DNA from: Flavobacteriaceae bacterium
GTDB lineage: Bacteria > Bacteroidota > Bacteroidia > Flavobacteriales > Flavobacteriaceae
Direction: 5' to 3'
Assembly: GCA_002693605.1 (NCBI GenBank)
Contig: NZQO01000012.1
Location: 1-28,108 of the forward strand
DNA length: 28,108 bases
The notes under the pieces were generated by a model. It was not told the DNA's origin and ran no database searches. It saw only the letters and a program-made list of their open reading frames with translations. Shown one piece after another: positions 22,810 through 28,108 of this stretch (position 1 is the first letter of the stretch; each line of letters opens with the position of its first letter). Made by a program: the position numbers and the translations under genes.

Positions 22810-23910
22810 TTACTTTAACAGTAGTTCCCTAATTTTTTCGTACACGGCGGTGTTTTCGTAAACCCCGCCAAATTTTTCCTCCCCTGGCCCTTTTGCAAAA
22901 ACCGGAATCAAGGTGGCCGAGTGCCCACCGGTTGAAAAACTTGGCTTTATGGCGTTATAGTCGCCTTCGTCGGCCGCAAGTGTAAACCCGCCGGTTTCAT
23001 GGTCGGCAGTAACAATTACCAACGTTTCAGGGTTGGCGTTTGCATACGCTAGGGCTACACCTATGGTCTTATCGAAATCGAGCTGCTCGCCAATGAGGTA
23101 CGCTGCATCGTTAGCGTGGCCGCCCCAATCTATCTGTGATCCTTCTATCATAAGGAAGAATCCGTTATCCTCTGCAGATAAGTTTTCGAGTGCCAGCTTG
23201 GTAGCATTGGGTAGAAAGTCGCCGCGCCCTTCGGTCATTTTAGGCATGCCATCTTCCGCCAAAAGAATAACGGGTTTTTCATTTTCTGCGGAAGCTGGTA
23301 AGGTTTCGGTATGTAGTGTATATCCATTTTTAACCAGCTCAGTATACAAATCACGTCCATCCTCCCGATTGGTAAAAAACTTGCGGCCCCCACCCGCCAC
23401 AAAATCTAATTCACTGCCTGAAAGGTAGGTCGCGATTTCATCATAGAAACGTCGGCTCCTTACGTGTGCGAAGAAACTTGCCGGCGTAGCATGGACTACC
23501 GATGAGGTGGCTATGATCCCGGTTGCCAACCCCCGTTCGGATGCGGTTTCCACCAAGGTTGGGACGGCCCTTCCTTCGGCATCTACCCCAATGGCCCCGT
23601 TAAAGGTCTTCACCCCAGCCGAAAATGCCGTTGCGCCAGCGGCCGAGTCGGTAATTAGATCGCTGGATGCACTGGTTTTAATAAGGCCAACCGTAGAAAA
23701 CATCTCAAAGTTGGAAGGGGTTTCTGAAAAATAGATACCAGCCGAAATCTGGCTAAGGCCCATTCCGTCGCCAATGAGTAGGATAACATTTTTTGGGGTT
23801 TCAGTTTCGGCTTTTGGGTCAACTTGGGTCCTGTTCGATTTTGGCGCGGTCGCACAGCTTTGTATCAATATAATGAGGAGCAAGGCGATGCCAGAAAAAG
23901 TTCTTTTCAT
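22810..23910 (-). CDS. Alkaline phosphatase family lipoprotein
   Basis: Envelope phosphomonoesterase of the PhoA-type alkaline phosphatase family. Start ATG 23908-23910 gives a lipoprotein signal with lipobox IQSC (Cys19); the longer frame from TTG 23937 begins within a promoter -7 box and is rejected. Metal and active-site motifs are all present and in order: NVILLIGDGMG with D48; nucleophile S89 in TDSAAGATA; EGSQIDWGGHAND (Glu, Asp and His metal ligands); TADHETGG (Asp-His); and GGHSATLIPVF (His). At 366 residues it is shorter than E. coli PhoA (471), as is usual for the Bacteroidota lipoprotein form. Cysteine is nearly absent after the lipid Cys, so the PhoA disulfides are missing. It probably releases phosphate from organic phosphates in the periplasm or at the surface. 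It has its own promoter and precedes mlaE by 77 bases. Confidence 0.92.
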   Translation of the reverse strand: MKRTFSGIALLLIILIQSCATAPKSNRTQVDPKAETETPKNVILLIGDGMGLSQISAGIYFSETPSNFEMFSTVGLIKTSASSDLITDSAAGATAFSAGVKTFNGAIGVDAEGRAVPTLVETASERGLATGIIATSSVVHATPASFFAHVRSRRFYDEIATYLSGSELDFVAGGGRKFFTNREDGRDLYTELVKNGYTLHTETLPASAENEKPVILLAEDGMPKMTEGRGDFLPNATKLALENLSAEDNGFFLMIEGSQIDWGGHANDAAYLIGEQLDFDKTIGVALAYANANPETLVIVTADHETGGFTLAADEGDYNAIKPSFSTGGHSATLIPVFAKGPGEEKFGGVYENTAVYEKIRELLLK

Positions 23911-23934
23911 AAAATGGTTGAAATTTTGAAGTTT

Positions 23935-23942
23935 CAAAAATA
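23935..23942 (-). promoter_or_regulatory. Promoter -7 element of the alkaline phosphatase gene
   Basis: TATTTTTG on the minus strand (23942 to 23935) matches TAnnTTTG exactly and lies 24 bases before the ATG at 23910. The -33 region is not a clear TTTG. No obvious Pho-box-like repeat was recognised. Confidence 0.55.
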
Positions 23943-23981
23943 AGGAGAATCGCTTATTTTTTCCAGATAGAGATGTAACAA

Positions 23982-24833
23982 TTAGCCCAAAACTTTTTCC
24001 TTGATGCCTTTCCAGCGCAATCTTCTTATAAAAACTCCCTCCTCGGCAGAGACCATTGCCGGTGCGTTATCCTGCCAGGCCCGGACAAACCCCCTTAGGC
24101 AGTCTATGAAAAAGGCAATGCTGTTTTTGCGGTGGGCCAGTTTAGCGGCGGCCACTAGGGTAAGCCAAAAACCGTAGCGCAGCTTGTAGAACGCTTCCCC
24201 CTGCTTATAGCGTGCCTGCCGAGAATAGGAGGCGCCGGTGGGTTTCAGGTGCTTCACGTGCAGTGCCTCATCGGTCTTTACCGTCCAGCCGTGGAATTGC
24301 GCCAGTAGCTCGTCTACGGTGTCCCAGCCCATCGCAGTGCGGAGCCCGCCAATACTATCAAAGCACTGTTTCCGGTAGGCCTTCAAGGCACCGCGCACAT
24401 GGTTTTTATTGGTGAGGTTTTCCAGAACCCATTGGCCATTTTTTTCGATATAGCAGAAACCGCCGGCAATGCCAACCGTTGCATCGTTCTGGAAGAGGGC
24501 CGAGATGACCTCTAGATAATTGGGGGGAAATAGGAGATCGGCATCGAATTTACAGATGATATCGAAATCGGAATCTAACGTGGCGAATCCCTTTTTAAAG
24601 GCATTGATAACCTTGCTTCCGGGTTCGTGCACCGCATCCGATTTCTTTTGGACAGAAGAAATGAACGGGAATCGCGCTGAAAAATCGTCGATTATCTTTT
24701 GTGTGCCGTCTGTGGAATTGTCGTTAACGATTACCAATTTCTTCGGAAGAAGCGTCTGGGCGGTTAGCGATTGTAGGGTCTGTGCCAGAAATTTAGCTTC
24801 GTTATGGGCCGGTATTATAATATAAAATCTCAT
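23982..24833 (-). CDS. Glycosyltransferase family 2 protein
   Basis: GT-A fold inverting glycosyltransferase of family 2, acceptor and sugar unknown. The N-terminal FYIIIPAHNEAKFLAQTL and IVNDNSTDGTQKI segments bind the nucleotide sugar; the DxD metal motif is DAD (97-99) in CKFDADLLFP. GLRTAMGWDTVDELL in the second half matches the usual acceptor-site 'xD/ED' region. A hydrophobic C-terminal stretch (FWLTLVAAAKLA and SIAFFIDCLRGF) may associate with the membrane, but there is no clear set of transmembrane helices. Length 283. Its ATG overlaps the stop of the methyltransferase gene by one base (TAATG), so it is the third gene of a tightly coupled operon with a KAS III-like enzyme. Its partners suggest modification of a fatty-acyl-derived or lipid product. 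Confidence 0.87.
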   Translation of the reverse strand: MRFYIIIPAHNEAKFLAQTLQSLTAQTLLPKKLVIVNDNSTDGTQKIIDDFSARFPFISSVQKKSDAVHEPGSKVINAFKKGFATLDSDFDIICKFDADLLFPPNYLEVISALFQNDATVGIAGGFCYIEKNGQWVLENLTNKNHVRGALKAYRKQCFDSIGGLRTAMGWDTVDELLAQFHGWTVKTDEALHVKHLKPTGASYSRQARYKQGEAFYKLRYGFWLTLVAAAKLAHRKNSIAFFIDCLRGFVRAWQDNAPAMVSAEEGVFIRRLRWKGIKEKVLG

Positions 24834-25354
24834 TACAGCCGCTCGGCATATACTAAATAGTAGCGAGGGGTAAACCTTCTCAGAATAGGGCGTATGCCCA
24901 CTTTTTTCACCGGATTGGTAAATTTTTCGCGTTTCTTAATGTGCCAACCGGCCTTTTCGAGTAACCAATCGAACTGCCAGTCCTCAAACTCGTGATAATG
25001 CCGGTCCCGGACGTCTCGCGGATTCTTGTATGCAGATGCAAACCAAAGTTTTAACGGTACGGAAGCCACAAGTTTTCGTGCCTGGATGTCCTGCAGAACA
25101 TTAAATGGGGCGACAAGGTGTTCAAAAATTTCAAAAGCGGTTACCGTATCGTATGCGTCGGTTTTAACGGCATCGGTATGTAAATCTAGGTCCTCGCCCT
25201 GGGTGTTTTTGACTGTATATCCATTGTTGCGCATGACTTCGCTGAAGGGATTTTCAATGCCCAGATCGAGAATGGTATTGGTAGTAGGAATGTTTTCCTG
25301 AAGAAAGGCCAGCGTATGCTTGTACCTTTTTTTCGGGTATTTGCCTTCGTACAT
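24833..25354 (-). CDS. Putative class I SAM-dependent methyltransferase
   Basis: Small predicted methyltransferase of 173 residues. Motif I is TILDLGIENPFSEVM (27-41), where the usual glycine-rich DxGxGxG is reduced to DLGIENP, an atypical SAM loop. The later DAYDTVTAFEIFEHLVAPFNVL fits motifs II and post-II of the Methyltransf_11/23 type (the 'EVxEHL' signature). The C-terminus (WHIKKREKFTNPVKKVGIRPILRRFTPRYYLVYAERL) is basic and ends in a strand typical of the fold. There is no signal peptide. The gene starts two bases after the stop of the KAS III-like gene and overlaps the glycosyltransferase start by one base, so the three are certainly one transcription unit. Given the altered glycine loop, SAM binding is likely but not proven; the substrate is unknown. 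Confidence 0.75.
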   Translation of the reverse strand: MYEGKYPKKRYKHTLAFLQENIPTTNTILDLGIENPFSEVMRNNGYTVKNTQGEDLDLHTDAVKTDAYDTVTAFEIFEHLVAPFNVLQDIQARKLVASVPLKLWFASAYKNPRDVRDRHYHEFEDWQFDWLLEKAGWHIKKREKFTNPVKKVGIRPILRRFTPRYYLVYAERL

Positions 25355-25356
25355 AG

Positions 25357-26415
25357 CTATACCTTGTAAACGATGGCGTTAATGTTCATCCCGGCCCCCA
25401 CGCTCGCAAAAAGGACAATGTCGCCCTTAGCTACGGAGTGCTCTTCAATTTCGCCCTTAATGACCAAATCGTATAAGGTTGGTACGGTGGCAACGCTACT
25501 GTTCCCCAATGTGCCAATGCTCATGGGGAGGATGTGCTTCGGTTGGGTTTCTTTGCAAACGTTGTAAAAACGCTTTACTATGGCCTCATCCATTTTTTCG
25601 TTCGCTTGGTGAATGAAGATTTTCTTAATTTCCGAAACCTCCACCCCTGCTTTCTCGACACAGGTTTGCATTGCGTTGGGCACGTTGCTGAGGGCAAATT
25701 CATAAATTTTCCGACCGTACATTTTAATATATCGGCGGGCATCGGTACTGCTTTGGTTGTTGCTTTCGCCAAAATAGATAAAGTGGGCTTCGTCCAGCGC
25801 ATAGGTGGCGCTATGGTATGCCAAAATTCCCTTCTCATCTTCTTTCCACTCTACCACCGCGGCACCTGCCCCATCGCTATAGATCATCGAATCGCGGTCG
25901 TGTTGGTCTACCACGCGACTCAACGCCTCGGCGCCAATAACCAGGCACCTTTTCGCCATGCCGCAAGAGAGGAAGGCGTGGGCGTGAATCATTCCCTCTA
26001 CCCAGCCGGGGCAACCAAATAGCAAGTCGTAACCTACGCACTGCGGGTTCTTGATCTTTAACAAGTGCTTGACCCGAGAGGCCAAACTTGGCACCGTATC
26101 GCTTTGCTGGCTGCCGTATTTAACATCGCCATAATTATGGGCGACAATGATATAATCGAGTGTTTCCTTATCGATAGCCGCATTTTCGATGGCCTTCTGC
26201 GCTGCGTAAAACGCCATGTCCGATGTGGTGAGATCGTTGTTCAGGTAGCGGCGTTCCGATATGCCGGTTATCGCCTTGAACTTTTCTATGATCACAGCAT
26301 TCTCATGGTCAAAGCGTGTGCCGTCCTCATTATAGAAGCTATGCTGCTCAAACTGGTGGTTGGGGGCAATTCCTTGGGGAATGTAACTGCCAATGCCTGT
26401 AATCTTGGTACCCAT
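25357..26415 (-). CDS. 3-oxoacyl-ACP synthase III-like condensing enzyme (KAS III/FabH family)
   Basis: Thiolase-fold condensing enzyme. The catalytic triad of KAS III is complete: C135 in LLFGCPGWVEGM, H269 in IFIHQANEKMD and N305 in LGNSSVAT. The C-terminal glycine-rich ASVGAGMNINAIVYKV also fits. Compared with housekeeping FabH (about 317 residues) this one has 352 residues and an N-terminal insertion around 22-45 (FEQHSFYNEDGTRFDHENAV), and the Cys motif is FGCPGW rather than xACAG(F/W). That points to a specialised subfamily with a different acyl donor or a head-to-head type condensation rather than general fatty acid initiation. It is the first gene of a three-gene operon with a methyltransferase and a GT2. 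The ATG is at 26413-26415; a weak -7-like TAATTTTA lies at 26438-26431. Its substrate is unknown, so I give no symbol. Confidence 0.85.
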   Translation of the reverse strand: MGTKITGIGSYIPQGIAPNHQFEQHSFYNEDGTRFDHENAVIIEKFKAITGISERRYLNNDLTTSDMAFYAAQKAIENAAIDKETLDYIIVAHNYGDVKYGSQQSDTVPSLASRVKHLLKIKNPQCVGYDLLFGCPGWVEGMIHAHAFLSCGMAKRCLVIGAEALSRVVDQHDRDSMIYSDGAGAAVVEWKEDEKGILAYHSATYALDEAHFIYFGESNNQSSTDARRYIKMYGRKIYEFALSNVPNAMQTCVEKAGVEVSEIKKIFIHQANEKMDEAIVKRFYNVCKETQPKHILPMSIGTLGNSSVATVPTLYDLVIKGEIEEHSVAKGDIVLFASVGAGMNINAIVYKV

Positions 26416-26498
26416 AGTTTAAATTTTGGCTAAAATTACGGAAAAGTAGGCGGTTAATTATAGTATTTATAGTGAAATCGATAGGCCGCGATTGGCTA

Positions 26499-26516
26499 TT
26501 TCGGAAATTTCCGAAA
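26499..26516. repeat. Perfect 18-base palindrome upstream of the KAS III-like gene
   Basis: TTTCGGAAATTTCCGAAA reads the same on both strands. It lies 84 bases upstream of the KAS III-like start codon and next to the gcvP terminator. It could be an operator or part of an extended terminator structure; the sequence does not decide. Confidence 0.45.
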
Positions 26517-26557
26517 AAGAAAACCCCTTGAAGGAAGTAGGTCCGTCAAGGGGTTTT
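26515..26557 (-). terminator. Intrinsic terminator after gcvP
   Basis: On the minus strand, AAAACCCCTTGA and TCAAGGGGTTTT (26557-26546 / 26531-26520) form a perfect 12-bp stem around a 14-base loop, followed by CTTTTT. It starts 18 bases after the gcvP stop. Confidence 0.8.
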
Positions 26558-26575
26558 GGGAGGTTTTTCTTGCAG

Positions 26576-28108
26576 TTACGCCTCCTCCATGTACGATTCG
26601 ATAGGCTCGCACGTGCAGATGAGGTTTCGGTCTCCGAAGGCATCGTCTACCCGGCGCACCGTTGGCCAAAATTTATTGTCCGATACGTACGGTAGCGGAA
26701 AGGCCGCTTGTTGCCTAGTATACGGAAATTCCCAATCATTGGCTGTAAGCATATGAAGCGTGTGCGGCGCATTTCTCAGGATATTATTCTCCTCATCCTT
26801 ATCGGTACCGGCAATTTCCTTTCTGATGGAAATCATCGCATCGCAAAATCTATCCAGCTCTTGCATACTCTCGCTTTCGGTAGGTTCAATCATCATCGTC
26901 CCCGCCACCGGAAACGAAACGGTAGGGGAGTGGAAGCCATAGTCCATAAGGCGCTTCGCGATGTCGACTACCTCAATACCGTTGTTTTTGAAAGGCCTGC
27001 AGTCTATGATCATTTCGTGGGCGGCCCGTCCTCGTTCGCCGGTATACAAGGTTTCGTAGTGCCCCTTTAGGCGTTCCTTGATATAGTTGGCATTTAGGAT
27101 GGCATATTGGGTAGCCTTCTTAAGCCCATTTTCGCCCAGCATAGTGATGTAGGCGTATGAAATTAGACACACCAATGAGCTTCCCCACGGGGCCGCCGAA
27201 ATTGCGGTAATAGCTTGATCACCACCGGTTTTAATAACCGGATTGCTCGGCAAAAACGGCACCAACTGCTTGGCAACGCAAATAGGGCCAACACCTGGAC
27301 CACCGCCCCCATGGGGAATGGCAAAGGTCTTGTGAAGGTTTAGGTGGCACACATCTGCCCCAATAGCGCCTGGATTGGTAAGGGCTACCTGGGCGTTCAT
27401 GTTCGCCCCGTCCATATACACCTGCCCGCCGTGTTCGTGAATAATTGAGGTGATTTCCCGAATGGCCGATTCATATACCCCGTGGGTAGAGGGGTAGGTA
27501 ACCATCAGGGCCGCCAAGCGGTCTTTGTACTTTTCCGCCTTTTCGCGCAAATCGTCCACGTCGATGTTCCCATTGTCGCTCGCCTTGGTGACCACCACCT
27601 GCATACCGGCCATAACGGCGCTGGCGGGGTTGGTCCCGTGGGCCGATGAGGGAATTAGACAAATATCCCGATGGGTTTCGCCACGCGATTCGTGGTACGC
27701 CCGAATAACCATCAGCCCCGCATATTCTCCTTGAGCACCCGAGTTAGGTTGTAAAGAGGTGCCCGCAAAACCGGTTATTTCGGTAAGTTGCTTTTCCAAT
27801 TTTTTCAATACCTGTTGGTATCCTTCTGCCTGGTCTACCGGTACGAATGGGTGGATATTCCCCCACTGCGGGTCGCTCAGCGGTAACATTTCGGCCGCGG
27901 CATTGAGTTTCATGGTACACGATCCCAATGAAATCATGGAGTGGTTAAGGGAAAGGTCCTTGCGCTCCAATTTCTTGATATAGCGCATTAGTTCGGTTTC
28001 GCTATGGTATAGATTGAAGACCTCATTCTGAAGAAATTCGGTTTGACGTGCCGCTTCGGCCGGAATGGCCTTTCCTTCAACAATTTCGGAAATTTTAACA
28101 AATTCCTT
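26576..28108 (-). CDS. gcvP: Glycine dehydrogenase (decarboxylating), P protein, C-terminal part (5' end outside window)
   Basis: PLP-dependent P protein of the glycine cleavage system: decarboxylates glycine and passes the aminomethyl group to lipoyl-H protein. The frame stays open from the first visible ATG (27988) to the window edge at 28108, and those 40 codons fit the family (ending SETELMRYI), so the gene is truncated by the window, not starting at 27988. About 510 residues of an expected 950 or so are visible. Conserved segments: [59 protein letters not shown], and the PLP-lysine motif [22 protein letters not shown]. The C-terminus ([21 protein letters not shown]) is also typical. A terminator follows the stop. 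Single-chain form rather than split gcvPA/gcvPB is likely in Bacteroidota but cannot be seen here. Confidence 0.95.
   Translation of the reverse strand, partial: KEFVKISEIVEGKAIPAEAARQTEFLQNEVFNLYHSETELMRYIKKLERKDLSLNHSMISLGSCTMKLNAAAEMLPLSDPQWGNIHPFVPVDQAEGYQQVLKKLEKQLTEITGFAGTSLQPNSGAQGEYAGLMVIRAYHESRGETHRDICLIPSSAHGTNPASAVMAGMQVVVTKASDNGNIDVDDLREKAEKYKDRLAALMVTYPSTHGVYESAIREITSIIHEHGGQVYMDGANMNAQVALTNPGAIGADVCHLNLHKTFAIPHGGGGPGVGPICVAKQLVPFLPSNPVIKTGGDQAITAISAAPWGSSLVCLISYAYITMLGENGLKKATQYAILNANYIKERLKGHYETLYTGERGRAAHEMIIDCRPFKNNGIEVVDIAKRLMDYGFHSPTVSFPVAGTMMIEPTESESMQELDRFCDAMISIRKEIAGTDKDEENNILRNAPHTLHMLTANDWEFPYTRQQAAFPLPYVSDNKFWPTVRRVDDAFGDRNLICTCEPIESYMEEA

Noticed and set aside
22798..22810. 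GCGCGCGC run between mlaE and the phosphatase gene as a hairpin or Z-DNA site
   Set aside because: Only eight bases, no T tract, no loop; nothing supports a function.
27988..27988. Start codon of gcvP at 27988
   Set aside because: The frame continues upstream with family-like sequence to the window edge, and the P protein is normally about twice this length.

Overview
The window looks like chromosomal DNA of a gliding or type IX-secreting member of the Bacteroidota, most likely class Flavobacteriia. The evidence is a gldJ-porU-porV cluster, Bacteroidota-type promoters (TTTG, about 19 bases, TAnnTTTG), lipoproteins with signal peptidase II boxes, a secreted protein with a type IX (T9SS) C-terminal sorting domain, few recognisable Shine-Dalgarno sequences, and the order gldJ / porU-porV-cdd-pdhA-pdhC, which I recall (not checked here) from other Flavobacteriia. 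No CRISPR array, insertion sequence, phage gene or integrase was seen. The window reads as core chromosome rather than an accessory island.

Layout. (1) 1-3173: 3' part of folC (+) meets a class A penicillin-binding protein gene (-) stop codon to stop codon. (2) 3270-3670: two tRNA-Val genes (anticodons TAC and GAC), each with its own promoter and terminator. (3) 3673-6684 (-): gldJ then murF, with an intrinsic terminator between them just before murF. (4) 6877-12447 (+): porU, porV and cdd; porU and gldJ are divergent. (5) 12488-15319 (+): pdhA-pdhC with a clear promoter and terminator. (6) 15336-16019 (+): a short-chain dehydrogenase. (7) 16289-19500 (+): SprT-like protein, manC and a DUF389 membrane protein, ending in a strong bidirectional terminator. 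(8) 19554-26415 (-), read from the right: KAS III-like enzyme, methyltransferase and glycosyltransferase in one tight operon; a lipoprotein alkaline phosphatase; an MlaE/MlaF lipid transporter pair; and a secreted VCBS/ASPIC protein with a T9SS sorting tail. (9) 26576-28108 (-): C-terminal half of glycine dehydrogenase gcvP, cut by the window edge.

How they work together. GldJ (envelope lipoprotein), PorU (sortase) and PorV (outer-membrane shuttle) are T9SS or gliding components, and the VCBS/ASPIC protein 8 kb away is a likely client. PBP1A and MurF build peptidoglycan. PdhA and PdhC are the E1-alpha and E2 parts of pyruvate dehydrogenase; E1-beta and E3 are not in the window. ManC supplies GDP-mannose. 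MlaEF and the KAS III-methyltransferase-glycosyltransferase operon point to envelope lipid work, the latter of unknown product.

Novelty. I did not find a clearly new defence or mobile system. The most interesting points are the uncharacterised KAS III/methyltransferase/glycosyltransferase operon, an EF-hand-like calcium loop inside PorV, terminators placed 15-16 bases before the start codons of murF and the dehydrogenase gene, and pyruvate dehydrogenase E2 linkers that are acidic and Ser/Lys-rich instead of Ala/Pro-rich. Several genes have start codons better placed inside than at the longest open frame, because the TTTG of the -7 box can mimic a TTG start.
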